A stretch of DNA of 59,111 bases from Clostridiales bacterium (GTDB lineage: Bacteria > Bacillota > Clostridia > Oscillospirales > Oscillospiraceae): the NCBI GenBank assembly GCA_004557735.1, contig SFFV01000009.1, forward strand, positions 1-59,111, read 5' to 3'. The notes beneath the pieces are model-generated. The model was not told the DNA's origin, made no database searches, and saw nothing but the letters and a program-made list of their open reading frames with translations. Positions 15,150-23,839 of this stretch are shown here, in pieces. How positions within the stretch are numbered: position 1 is the stretch's first letter; each line of letters starts with the position of its first letter. The position numbers and the translations under genes are program-made.

Positions 15150-16310
15150 TTACTCCGTCTTGAAACGGTCCGCGCCGGTGTCAGCACCGCTCTTGCTCAG
15201 GGCGGTCATGACTTCCTCGACGTAAGTACCGGTGTTGTTCTTGGCGTCCTCAAAGTCATAATCCATGACGTTGTCGGGATCCAGACCAAACTGCACGGCA
15301 AGCTCCGGCTGGGCGGCGTTGTCAATGACCAGGAACTGATAAGAGCCGTTCTGGGCAGCGAGCTCCACGCACTCGGGGGAGAGAGCGTACTCGATCCACA
15401 GCTTTGCAGCGTTGGGGTGCTTGGCGCCCGTGAACATGGCGGTCGCGCCGACCTCGAAGGAGGTGCCGCTGGACGGGATGATGAGAGCGATGTTCTCATA
15501 GCCGTTGTCGTGGATCTGGGTAATGCCGTCGTGCAGGAAGCCGATGCCGATGACGCACTCACCGATGCCGACGTTCTTGGACGGGCCGGAGCCGGACTTC
15601 GTGTAAACCTGAATGTTCTTGTCAAGGTCCACGAGGTACTGGATGCCTTCGTCATGGCCGTACTTCTGGATCATCGTGTTGACGACCAGCTTGGCGGTGC
15701 CGGCGGTGTTGTAGTTGGAGAGCCAGATCAGGCCTTCGTATTCGGGCTTGAGGAGATCGGCCCAGTCCGCCGGAGCCTCGAGTGCGAGACGCTCGAGCTC
15801 GTCGGTGTTGACCATGAAGCCGAGAATGCCCTTGTAGATACCGTACCACTTGCCCTCAGCGTCGCGGTACATGTCGCTGATGAGGTGGGAAGCGTTCGCG
15901 GCGGCGTAGGGTTCAAGCAGGTTTTCCTTGGCGAGGACGTTGTAGGGATCGGTCGTGCCGCCGAACCAGACATCGGCGGAGGGGTTGCCGTTCTCTTCTT
16001 CGATCTTTGCCTGCACCTCGCCGGTGGACAGACGCTGGTAGTTGACCTTGATGCCGTACAGCTCTTCAAAGTGCTGGCAGGCGGCGGCGAGGTACTCTTC
16101 CTCGCAGGAGCCGTAGACGGTCAGCTCGCCCTCGGCCTTTGCCGCGGCGATGAGCTCTTCCATGGGATCAGCCTCGGCGGGTTCGGCAGGGGTCTCGGGT
16201 TCGGCAGCGGGAGCTTCGGTGGCGGGGGCGGGCGTTTCGGCCGTGCTGCCGCAGGCAGCGAGAGCGAACACCATGACCAGCGCCAAAAGCAGTGCCAGAT
16301 ACTTTTTCAC
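15150..16310 (-). CDS. ABC importer substrate-binding lipoprotein (386 aa)
   Basis: Exported lipoprotein: MKKYLALLLALVMVFALAAC signal with lipobox cysteine at residue 20, then a Pro/Ala/Glu-rich tether. The mature domain (GELTVYGSCEEE...) is a class-F periplasmic-type binding fold similar to Fe(III)/2-aminoethylphosphonate/putrescine binders; the TKSGSGPSKNVGIGE hinge segment and FEVGATAMF are typical. I prefer the GTG at 16308-16310 because GGAGG precedes it by eight bases and it yields a clean signal peptide; an in-frame ATG five codons upstream lies inside the ribosome site. First gene of the importer operon. Substrate not assignable from sequence. Confidence 0.88.
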   Translation of the reverse strand: MKKYLALLLALVMVFALAACGSTAETPAPATEAPAAEPETPAEPAEADPMEELIAAAKAEGELTVYGSCEEEYLAAACQHFEELYGIKVNYQRLSTGEVQAKIEEENGNPSADVWFGGTTDPYNVLAKENLLEPYAAANASHLISDMYRDAEGKWYGIYKGILGFMVNTDELERLALEAPADWADLLKPEYEGLIWLSNYNTAGTAKLVVNTMIQKYGHDEGIQYLVDLDKNIQVYTKSGSGPSKNVGIGECVIGIGFLHDGITQIHDNGYENIALIIPSSGTSFEVGATAMFTGAKHPNAAKLWIEYALSPECVELAAQNGSYQFLVIDNAAQPELAVQFGLDPDNVMDYDFEDAKNNTGTYVEEVMTALSKSGADTGADRFKTE

Positions 16311-16336
16311 TTTCGGATCCTCCATTCCGTTTTGTT

Positions 16337-16369
16337 CCGGCAGCTTTAAACCGTGTTAAAAACTGCCGG
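16337..16369 (-). promoter_or_regulatory. leader hairpin of the importer operon
   Basis: CCGGCAG (16337-16343) pairs with CTGCCGG (16363-16369) in the 5' leader, between the promoter and the ribosome site. It could be an mRNA-stabilising stem or an operator; no riboswitch is recognised. Confidence 0.45.
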
Positions 16370-16383
16370 ATGAATGATGTTAA

Positions 16384-16412
16384 TTATACTCACCAAGTCT
16401 TGCATTGTCAAT
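16384..16412 (-). promoter_or_regulatory. consensus promoter of the importer operon
   Basis: Minus strand TTGACA (16407-16412), 17-nt spacer, TATAAT (16384-16389), a perfect sigma-A match about 75 nt before the SBP start. Confidence 0.88.
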
Positions 16413-16520
16413 CCAAACAGAAAATAGATTTACATTTTTCTTTAATTTGTTTATTTTTATAAAAAGCGGCAAAATTTTTTGTTGAAAACAATTCAAATAT
16501 TTCGGCGTAAAATAAAGCTA

Positions 16521-16549
16521 TTGGAGAACGGTTCCTTTCGTGATATAAT
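16521..16549 (+). promoter_or_regulatory. promoter of the fusion GTPase operon
   Basis: TTGGAG (16521-16526), 17-nt spacer, TATAAT (16544-16549), 35 bp before the ATG at 16584. The leader is too short for the long attenuation leaders known in front of tet(M)-type genes. Confidence 0.75.
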
Positions 16550-16583
16550 ACGTCGTTCCAATACGAAGAAAGGGGAGAACTGT

Positions 16584-19235
16584 ATGGCGGATGATCTGAA
16601 TACGGAAAAGACCCCTTTGTGCATCGGCATTCTCGCGCATGTGGACGCGGGAAAAACAACGCTTTCCGAGGCGCTTCTCTATACCGCCGGGGCGCTTCGC
16701 CGTCTGGGCCGCGTGGATCATGCGGACGCATTTCTTGACACCGACCCGCAGGAGCGCGAGCGCGGCATCACGATCTTTTCAAAGCAGGCGAGACTCACAT
16801 GGAAAAACCGCGCCGTAACGCTTCTGGATACGCCCGGCCATGTGGATTTCTCCGGCGAAACGGAGCGCACGCTCCCGGTGCTCGACGCCGCGATCCTTGT
16901 TGTGAGCGGTACGGACGGCGTGCAGAGCCATACGCGCACGCTTTGGCGGCTGCTGCGCCGAAACCATGTGCCTACCTTTTTATTTATCAATAAGACCGAT
17001 CTCCCCGGCGTGAACCGTGCTTCCCGGATGCAGGAGCTTCGCTCCCTTCTCTCGCCGGAGTGCGCGGACTTTTCCGGCGGCGGGTGGATGGAGCAGGCCG
17101 CTGCCGAGAGCGAAGCGGCGCTCGAGAGCTTTCTGTCCGCCGGGACGATTCCGCCGGAGGAGGTTCGCCGCCTGATCGCGGAAGAGAAGCTGTTCCCGTG
17201 CCTTTTCGGCGCCGCGCTCCGGCTTGACGGCGTGGAAAAGCTGCTCGATACGCTCGCGCTCTACGCGCCGGCAAAGCCCGCCGGGAACGACTTCGGCGCG
17301 CGGGTCTATAAAATCAGCCGCGACACGCAGGGCGCCCGGCTCACCTGGCTGCGCGTAACGGGCGGGACGCTTTGCGCCCGCGCTGCGGTGAAGATCCCGA
17401 CGGAGAACGGGGAGACAGAAGAGAAGATCCACCAGATCCGCCTGTACTCCGGGGAGAAGTTTGTCCTTGCCGACGAGGTTCGTGCCGGGACAGTCTGCGC
17501 CGTAACGGGGCTGACCGCCGCGCACACCGGCGACGCGCTCGGCGCGGAAAAGGGGATGAGCGCCGCGCTGCTTGAGCCGGTGTTCACCTTCCGCGTCCAT
17601 GCCGAAAAAACCGACGCGCATACGGTTCTGGAAAAGCTGCGCATACTGGAGGAGGAAGATCCGCTTCTCCATGTTGTGTACGACGATGCCGCGCGGGAGA
17701 TCCGCGTGCAGCTCATGGGCGAGGTGCAGCTGGAGATACTCAAACGCCTGTGCCGCAGCCGCTTCGGTCTGGATCTTACGTTCGGCGAGGGCGGCATTCT
17801 GTACCGCGAAACGATCGCCGCGCCGGTCGAGGGCGTCGGACACTACGAGCCGCTGCGTCATTATGCCGAGGTCCATCTCCTGCTCGAACCGCTCGAGCGC
17901 GGAAGCGGCCTTGTTTTTGCAAGCAAATGCTCAACCGATGAACTCGATCTCAACTGGCAGCGCCTTATATTGACGCATCTTGCGGAAAAGGAGCACCGCG
18001 GCGTGCTGACCGGCTCGCCGATCACCGATATGAAGATCACGCTCGCCGCGGGGCGGGCGCACCTGAAGCATACCGAGGGCGGCGACTTCCGTCAGGCGAC
18101 CTACCGCGCCGTGCGGCAGGGACTCATGCGCGCCGAGAGCATACTCCTCGAGCCATGGTACGATCTCCGGCTGGAGCTGCCGGGCGAATGCATCGGCCGC
18201 GCCATGGCGGATATCCAGCGCATGGGCGGGCGGTTTGATCCGCCGGAAACGGAAAACGGCGTCTCCATCCTCACGGCTGCCGCGCCGGTTGCCGGGTGTG
18301 CCGATTATCCGCGCGAGGTAACGGCGTATTCCCGCGGACAGGGGCGCGTGTCGCTCTCACTGCGCGGCTATGAGCCCTGCCGCGATACGCAGCGTGTCAT
18401 TACCGAAATCGGGTATGACCCGGAACGCGACGCGGCCAACACGCCGGATTCCGTTTTCTGCTCGCACGGCGCAGGCTATACCGTCCGATGGGACGATGTG
18501 GAGCAGCATATGCATTTGGAAAGCTGCCTCCGCCCGGAGAGAGAAGCCGCGCCGGAGAATCCGAGCGTACCGCCGCGCAGCGCCTCCGTGCCGCGCACGG
18601 GCGCGGCGCTCGATAAGCAATTGCAGGCCATCTATGAGCGGACGTACGGCGCGGTAAAGCAAAACCGCGCGTTTGTGCCGCGCTCCGAACGCGAAAAAAT
18701 TTCATCGCAGCCGAAAGCAAGGCCGGTTCCCGCCGGGCCGGAATATTTGCTTGTGGATGGGTACAATATAATCTTTGCATGGGACGAGCTCAAAGCCGTC
18801 GCCGCCGACCATCTCGACGCGGCACGCCGGCTTTTGATGGATATTCTCTGCAACTATCAGGGCGTGCGCCAATGCCGCGTTATTCTGGTTTTTGACGCCT
18901 ACCGCGTCCCGTTTCACAAGGAAGAGATTGTGGCATATAATAATATCCACGTTGTCTATACGAAGGAAGCGGAAACGGCAGACGCCTATATTGAAAAAAC
19001 CTCGCACGAGATTGCCAAAGACCACCGCGTGCGCGTTGCCACGTCCGACGGCATGGAACAGCTGATCGTCCTTGGTCAGGGCGCTCTCCGCCTGTCCGCC
19101 GACAGCTTCCATACGGAAGTTATGCAGGCCGGGGAGGAGATACGCGAAACGCTCCGGCAGCTTAACCGCCGCGGGCGCTCCGACGCCGTGGCGGAGGCGC
19201 TGCGCCGCGCCGCGGAAAACGCCGGGGAAAAGTAA
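16584..19235 (+). CDS. TetM-like ribosomal-protection GTPase fused to Rae1/YacP NYN nuclease (883 aa)
   Basis: Residues 1 to about 650 form a translational GTPase of the EF-G/TetM/TetO class: G1 AHVDAGKTT (18-26), switch I RERGITIF, G3 DTPGHVDF, G4 FINKTD, then domains II-V with the TetM-like RYRETIAAP-type and PGECIGRAMADIQRMGG segments. After a Pro/Arg-rich linker, residues 721 to about 860 form an NYN (PIN-like) domain: YLLVDGYNIIFAW with D725, VFDAYR with D771, ETADAYIE with D800 and ATSDG with D822, the expected acidic metal site of Rae1/YacP, the ribosome-associated mRNA endonuclease. ATG at 16584 after GGGGAG. Both halves keep their key residues. GTPase-driven placement of the nuclease in the ribosomal A site is my inference; tetracycline resistance should not be assumed. 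First gene of a plus-strand run. Confidence 0.9.
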   Translation: MADDLNTEKTPLCIGILAHVDAGKTTLSEALLYTAGALRRLGRVDHADAFLDTDPQERERGITIFSKQARLTWKNRAVTLLDTPGHVDFSGETERTLPVLDAAILVVSGTDGVQSHTRTLWRLLRRNHVPTFLFINKTDLPGVNRASRMQELRSLLSPECADFSGGGWMEQAAAESEAALESFLSAGTIPPEEVRRLIAEEKLFPCLFGAALRLDGVEKLLDTLALYAPAKPAGNDFGARVYKISRDTQGARLTWLRVTGGTLCARAAVKIPTENGETEEKIHQIRLYSGEKFVLADEVRAGTVCAVTGLTAAHTGDALGAEKGMSAALLEPVFTFRVHAEKTDAHTVLEKLRILEEEDPLLHVVYDDAAREIRVQLMGEVQLEILKRLCRSRFGLDLTFGEGGILYRETIAAPVEGVGHYEPLRHYAEVHLLLEPLERGSGLVFASKCSTDELDLNWQRLILTHLAEKEHRGVLTGSPITDMKITLAAGRAHLKHTEGGDFRQATYRAVRQGLMRAESILLEPWYDLRLELPGECIGRAMADIQRMGGRFDPPETENGVSILTAAAPVAGCADYPREVTAYSRGQGRVSLSLRGYEPCRDTQRVITEIGYDPERDAANTPDSVFCSHGAGYTVRWDDVEQHMHLESCLRPEREAAPENPSVPPRSASVPRTGAALDKQLQAIYERTYGAVKQNRAFVPRSEREKISSQPKARPVPAGPEYLLVDGYNIIFAWDELKAVAADHLDAARRLLMDILCNYQGVRQCRVILVFDAYRVPFHKEEIVAYNNIHVVYTKEAETADAYIEKTSHEIAKDHRVRVATSDGMEQLIVLGQGALRLSADSFHTEVMQAGEEIRETLRQLNRRGRSDAVAEALRRAAENAGEK

Positions 19236-19245
19236 AGGAACGGAT

Positions 19246-20313
19246 ATGGAAAAAAATCGAAAGCTCGGTCTGGCGCTTATCGCTGCGGGCTGCGCGCTGG
19301 CCGTGTTCTGCGGGATCGGATTATATTATGTAAACCTTAAAGAAACGACCCCGGCATGGGCGGAGGAGACGCCGCCGCCGACGGAAGCGCCCGCGGCGGC
19401 GCCTGCGCCGACACCGGAGGAGAACCGGCCGCCGGTGCTCACGCTCATCGGCGACGATCCTCTTTTTTACCCGGCCCAGCCGGGCGGATACGAGGACCCC
19501 GGCTGCACGGCCTTCGACGACCGCGACGGCGATATCACCGCGAGGCTCGTCTGCACCGCGGATGTGAACACATTCCACGCCGGCGAGGGGAGCGTTGTCT
19601 ATTCCGTAACGGACAGCGAGGGATTGACCGCGACCGTTACCCGCCGCGTGATCGTCACGGCGGCGGACCGCCCGGACACGGTCATGCCGGACGCGGGGAC
19701 GGTCTATCTCACGTTTGACGACGGGCCTTCCGCCAATACGGAGCGGCTTTTGGACATTCTGGACGCCTACGGTGCCAAGGCAACGTTTTTCGTGACAAAT
19801 TGCCACGAAGATTATACCTACTGCATTGGCGAGATCGCCCGGCGCGGCCATACCGTCGGTATCCACAGCGCGTCGCACGACTATAACGGCATTTACCGGA
19901 GTGAAGAGGCGTATTTTGCTGATCTCTGCCGGATGCAGGAGATCATATTTGAGCAGACGGGCGAATATGTCAGGCTCGTCCGTTTCCCCGGCGGCAGCTC
20001 AAACACGGTGAGCCGCTACAACCCCGGCATTATGACGCGCCTTACAAGCGACTTGAACGACATGGGCTACGCTTATTTTGACTGGAACGTTTCCGCGGCG
20101 GATACGGCGTCGAACGCCACGCGGTATACGGTCACAGAGAATTTTAAGGAAAGCGTACCGAAGCACGACTATTCCGTCGTATTGCAGCACGACACCAACG
20201 CATTCAGCGTTGATGCCGTGGAGGATATCCTCTTCTGGGGGATCAGAAACGGGTATACTTTCCGCGCGCTGGATCTCACCAGTCCGGCGGTGCATCATTC
20301 CGTAGCCAATTAG
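19246..20313 (+). CDS. membrane-anchored polysaccharide deacetylase (355 aa)
   Basis: NodB-fold (CE4) deacetylase acting on cell-wall or capsular GlcNAc/MurNAc. One N-terminal helix (about 8-28) anchors it outside the membrane, followed by a Pro/Thr/Ala tether (40-62), a DUF5011-like bacterial Ig domain (about 62-140, DRDGDITARL) and the NodB domain from about 150: TFDDGP (156-161), the metal-binding HSASH (207-211) and RFPGGSSN. Begins 10 bp after the fusion GTPase stop with AAAGGA as ribosome site. Confidence 0.92.
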   Translation: MEKNRKLGLALIAAGCALAVFCGIGLYYVNLKETTPAWAEETPPPTEAPAAAPAPTPEENRPPVLTLIGDDPLFYPAQPGGYEDPGCTAFDDRDGDITARLVCTADVNTFHAGEGSVVYSVTDSEGLTATVTRRVIVTAADRPDTVMPDAGTVYLTFDDGPSANTERLLDILDAYGAKATFFVTNCHEDYTYCIGEIARRGHTVGIHSASHDYNGIYRSEEAYFADLCRMQEIIFEQTGEYVRLVRFPGGSSNTVSRYNPGIMTRLTSDLNDMGYAYFDWNVSAADTASNATRYTVTENFKESVPKHDYSVVLQHDTNAFSVDAVEDILFWGIRNGYTFRALDLTSPAVHHSVAN

Positions 20314-20325
20314 GAGGCATAGAAT

Positions 20326-20946
20326 ATGAGTATTTTTGTTGCCTTTGAGATTCTCGGCACGATTGCGTTTGCCATTTCCGGCGCAGTCGTCGCCATATCC
20401 AAGAAAATGGACATTTTCGGCGTGGCGATCCTCGGCATGACGACCGCGGTCGGCGGCGGTATATTGCGCGATCTCATCCTCGGCATCACGCCGCCCGCAG
20501 CGTTTCAGTCGCCGGGGTATGCGCTCACGGCGATCGCCGTTTCCCTGCTCGTATTTCTGCCTCCGGTGCGGCGGCTGCTGCACTGGAAGGAGAAGCTGTA
20601 CGAAACGGCGCTCCTTCTCTTTGACGCTATCGGTCTCGGCATATTCACCGTTATCGGCGTGCAGACGGCATACATAGCCAGAGGCGAGCTGAATGCCTTT
20701 CTCGCCATCTTTGTCGGCGTTGTCACCGGCTGCGGCGGCGGCGTGCTGCGTGATATGTTCGCCGGAACGCCTCCGTATATTTTCGTCAAGCATTTTTATG
20801 CGACCGCCTCGATCCTTGGCGCCGTGGCGTGTATTCTGCTGTGGAATATCGGGCAGATGCCCGCCATGCTCCTCGGCGCCGCCGTCACGCTGGCGCTGCG
20901 CCTGCTCGCGGCGTATTACCGCTGGAGTCTGCCGAAGGCAAAGTGA
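20326..20946 (+). CDS. UPF0126/TRIC-family membrane protein (206 aa)
   Basis: Inner-membrane protein with two tandem UPF0126 repeats, each with three helices: FEILGTIAFAISGAVVA opens the first and FDAIGLGIFTVIGVQTA the second, each followed by the G-G-G-x-LRD-motif (GGGILRDLILG and GGGVLRDMFAG). The family is related to trimeric intracellular cation channels; YicG-type relatives have been linked to glycine transport. GGAGG lies upstream and the gap to the deacetylase is 12 bp. Confidence 0.92.
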   Translation: MSIFVAFEILGTIAFAISGAVVAISKKMDIFGVAILGMTTAVGGGILRDLILGITPPAAFQSPGYALTAIAVSLLVFLPPVRRLLHWKEKLYETALLLFDAIGLGIFTVIGVQTAYIARGELNAFLAIFVGVVTGCGGGVLRDMFAGTPPYIFVKHFYATASILGAVACILLWNIGQMPAMLLGAAVTLALRLLAAYYRWSLPKAK

Positions 20947-20963
20947 AACGGGGAGGAAACTGC

Positions 20964-21662
20964 ATGATACTGCATGAACTGCTCGGCCTGCCGGAGCGGG
21001 AGAAGCACGTTGTATCTCTTTGCGGCGGCGGCGGGAAAACGACGCTGATGTATGCGCTCGCGCGCGAGGCAAAGACCCTGATGCCGACGGCGCTTTTTAC
21101 GACAACGCACATCATGCCGCCGTCCGACGCGGACGTCGTCCTCTGCGTCCCGTTTTCGGAGGAGAAGTGCCGCGCGGCGTGGCGTGAAGGGAAGATTGCC
21201 TCTTCCGGCACGCGCCTTTCGGAAGAGAGGAAATCCGGCGCGCCGGAAGAGGATACGATGCGCTTTCTCTGCCGCGCGGCGGGCGCCGTCATCATCGAGG
21301 CGGACGGCGCACGCCGCCTGCCGGTGAAATTTCCGGCGGCGTGGGAACCGGTGATCCGCCCGGAGACGACGCATATCGTCGCCGTGGCCGGACTCTCCGC
21401 GCTTGGACAAAAGCCGGAGGAGATCGTCCACCGGTACACGCTGGCGAAGGACGTTGCGGATCTCTCGGGTGAAGCTCTCACCGAAGAGCAGATGGCAGAC
21501 CTTCTCTGGGCAGGGTACGGGCGCTTTGACCCGATCTTCTTCCTCAATCAGGCGGATACCCCCGCGCTTTTGCAGCGCGGCGAGCGTATCTGCGCCATAC
21601 TTCGCGCTCATGGCGCGCGTCGCGCGGTTACCGGGTCACTCCATGCGCTCCGGAAGAGATAG
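20964..21662 (+). CDS. yqeC: YqeC-family selenium-cofactor accessory protein (232 aa)
   Basis: Cytoplasmic P-loop-like protein of the YqeC family, associated by genome context with selenium-dependent molybdenum hydroxylases. P-loop variant GGGGKTT (21-27), TTTHIMPP, IIEADGARRLPVKFPAAWEPVI and the VAVAGLSALGQ motif are diagnostic. GGGAGG stands 8 bases before the ATG. No molybdenum hydroxylase, selD or yqeB gene is in the window, so its partners must be elsewhere. Sits 17 bp after the UPF0126 gene. Confidence 0.9.
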   Translation: MILHELLGLPEREKHVVSLCGGGGKTTLMYALAREAKTLMPTALFTTTHIMPPSDADVVLCVPFSEEKCRAAWREGKIASSGTRLSEERKSGAPEEDTMRFLCRAAGAVIIEADGARRLPVKFPAAWEPVIRPETTHIVAVAGLSALGQKPEEIVHRYTLAKDVADLSGEALTEEQMADLLWAGYGRFDPIFFLNQADTPALLQRGERICAILRAHGARRAVTGSLHALRKR

Positions 21663-21677
21663 AAAGGGATGACCAGC

Positions 21678-22878
21678 ATGAAACCGATGAAACGACTCTG
21701 CTGCCGGGCCTACCAGACCGTATTTGACCTCGGCTCGCGCGTTCTGCCGTGGCGCAAGCCGGAGATCGTCAGCGGCGCGGGCAGTACGGCAAAGATCCCG
21801 GAACTGCTGCGCGGCTGCGGCGTGAAAAAGGTGATGATTGTCTCCGGCAGGCATACGGGAGCGGTACTTGTACCGCCCATCCGCGCGCAGATCGAAGCCG
21901 CGGGCCTGTCTGCCGTCCATTTTGACGGCGTGCGCGCGAATCCAACGATCTCCGTCATCGAACAGGTGCGGGAAATGTATCTTACCGAGGGCTGCGACGG
22001 CTTCCTTGCCGTCGGCGGCGGATCGCCGATGGATACGGCCAAGGCTGCGGCGGCGCGCATCGTGCGCCCCAATCGCACCGTGGAACAGATGACGGGACTT
22101 TTCAAAGTCATGCACGCTCTCCCGCCGTTCATCGCCGTGCCGACGACCGCCGGCTCCGGCTCGGAGACGACGATCGCCGCCGTTATTACGAACGAGAAAA
22201 CACGGCACAAGCACGCGATTATGGATCTCTGTCTTGTGCCGCGCTATGCGGTGCTCGATGCCGCGCTCACTGAGGATCTCCCCCCGGACACAACAGCGCA
22301 GACCGGTATGGACGCGCTCACCCACGCAGTGGAAGCCTATGTCAGCGTTCACTGCACAACGAAAGAGACCGATCGCTGCGCCGAGGAGGCCACGGCGGCC
22401 ATCTTCCGCTGTCTCGATCGGGCGTATACGGATGGACACGATCTCGAAGCGCGGCAGGAGATGCTGCTTGCTTCGTTTAAGGCAGGCGTTGCATTCACCC
22501 GTGCGGGCGTCGGCAATGTCCACGCCATCGCACACACGCTTGGCGGGCTTTACAACACGGCGCATGGGCTGGCAAATGCCGTCATTCTCCCCATCGTTTT
22601 GACCGATTACGGCGCGGCGGTCGAGGAAAAGCTCGCCCGACTTGCCGAGATCACCGGTACGAAAACGACCGGTACCGCGCGGGAGAAGAGCGGGGCGTTC
22701 ATCTCCGCGATCCGCGCTATGAACGAGCGCATGGGAATTCCGGAGCATCTGGACGTGATCGGACATCCCGCAAATGGTCGCCTGGGCGCTGCGCGAGGCA
22801 AACCCGACCTATCCCGTCCCGGTTTTGTACGACGAGGCACACTGCGCCGAAGTCATCCGCCGGGTAGGCGGCAGATAA
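21678..22878 (+). pseudogene. iron-containing alcohol dehydrogenase, frameshifted near its C-terminus
   Basis: Group III metal-dependent alcohol dehydrogenase: GGGSPMDTAKAAA, PTTAGSGSET, the metal ligands around TGMDALTHAVEAY and HAIAHTLGGLYNTAHG are intact. The frame is right as far as MGIPEHLDVI (about 22760); the family's C-terminal sequence then continues one base out of frame as DIPQMVAWALREANPTYPVP, ending at TAA 22876-22878. Restoring one base difference at 22760-22762 gives a normal-length enzyme of about 399 residues. Without it the frame continues into unrelated sequence as far as 23090. A recent mutation or an assembly error are both possible. Start MKPMKRL at 21678 after AAAGGG. 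Confidence 0.8.
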
Positions 22879-22883
22879 AAAGA

Positions 22884-22916
22884 AAAGCGTCGGAACCAGC
22901 ACGGTTCCGGCGCTTT
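22884..22916. terminator. bidirectional terminator
   Basis: Stem AAAGCGTCGGAACC / GGTTCCGGCGCTTT around AGCAC, T-rich on the minus strand (TTTTCTTTTT) and TTTCG on the plus. It separates the convergent alcohol dehydrogenase and the 261-residue gene. Confidence 0.8.
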
Positions 22917-22929
22917 CGCCTGTGGGAGA

Positions 22930-23715
22930 TTACTGAAGCAGGCTCTGGTAGCTGTCGCACGTGGAGAGGCTGTCGGGCGGATAAAACTCTTCCACCGGGA
23001 AGCGGATGCGCCCGAAGAGCGTGCAGGGATCGTCGTCCGACGTGCCGACGCATTCGTTTTCCGGGATGCAGTAGTTGTATACCGGGATGACGAGCTGGCT
23101 GTCGCGTTCGAGCCGGATGATAGAAAACTGGCCGAGCGTTGCGTACCAGAGGCGGTTGGAGTCGGTGAGCACCAGCTCCTCCGGGAACGCGGCGAGAATG
23201 TTGGCCGGGACCTCCGGGATACGGTCGAGCGGAGCGGCGCAGTCCTTTTCGGTGAGCTGCATCGAAAGCGCGATCGGATCGACCGCCTCCACAACGCCGA
23301 CGGGCTGATCGGCTTGCGTGGTGATCTCGCCGTCGGAGGTGTAGACCTTGACGCTTCCCTCGCTGCCGAAGAGGATGACGCGCTTATTAAAAACGCAGAG
23401 GCCGGTGACGATTTTCGCATTCGGGACACATTCGCCGGTGACGCGGTAAAAGTACGTGACGTCTACCGTATAGTACCCGCGGTTGAACGTTATTTCCTCA
23501 ACGTTGACCCCGGCATAGAGCAGCTCGGCGCTTTTCGGGCGGATGCTGAAGGCGTTTTCTATGTAGCCCTGCGACGCCCGCGTCGGAAACACCCGCAGAT
23601 CCTCCACACAGTCCTTATCCCGGCAGCTGGAGTATATTTTCTTCGTATGGATACATACGGCTTCCCTGACGCACGCAGAGCTGTCCACCGGACCGGGTAC
23701 GACCCTGTCTGCCAT
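22930..23715 (-). CDS. conserved clostridial protein of unknown function (261 aa)
   Basis: Soluble-looking protein without signal peptide or membrane helix. It is cysteine-rich: CIHTKKIYSSCRDKDCVEDLRVF near the start, CVPN, and C-rich C-terminus (YNYCIPENECVGTSDDDPC). NRGYYTVDVTYFYRVTGEC and KRVILFGSEGSVKVY are conserved blocks in similar clostridial proteins that I recall as hypothetical. AAAGGAGG lies before the ATG. Upstream there is no good sigma-A promoter but a sigma-E-like one, suggesting, weakly, a mother-cell sporulation product. Confidence 0.75.
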   Translation of the reverse strand: MADRVVPGPVDSSACVREAVCIHTKKIYSSCRDKDCVEDLRVFPTRASQGYIENAFSIRPKSAELLYAGVNVEEITFNRGYYTVDVTYFYRVTGECVPNAKIVTGLCVFNKRVILFGSEGSVKVYTSDGEITTQADQPVGVVEAVDPIALSMQLTEKDCAAPLDRIPEVPANILAAFPEELVLTDSNRLWYATLGQFSIIRLERDSQLVIPVYNYCIPENECVGTSDDDPCTLFGRIRFPVEEFYPPDSLSTCDSYQSLLQ

Positions 23716-23747
23716 ATCGGAATTCCTCCTTTACCAAAGTTCAGTAC

Positions 23748-23776
23748 AGTCTATGCGCGCGCCGCGCCAATGTGCC
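23748..23776 (-). promoter_or_regulatory. possible sigma-E-type promoter
   Basis: Minus strand GGCACATT (23769-23776), 13-nt spacer, CATAGACT (23748-23755), against the sigma-E consensus TCATATT / CATACACT. Three to four mismatches in total, so tentative. Confidence 0.3.
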
Positions 23777-23778
23777 GA

Positions 23779-23807
23779 TTGACGCGCTTTGGGAAAGGTG
23801 ATAAACT
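23779..23807 (+). promoter_or_regulatory. promoter of DUF4364-buk
   Basis: TTGACG (23779-23784), 17-nt spacer, TAAACT (23802-23807), about 33 bp before the DUF4364 start. Confidence 0.6.
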
Positions 23808-23839
23808 GACTGTATATATAAATATGAGGAGAAACTCCC

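Noticed and set aside
16584..19235. Calling the gene a tetracycline-resistance determinant
   Set aside because: TetM-like architecture alone does not show resistance, and the fused nuclease suggests a different role.
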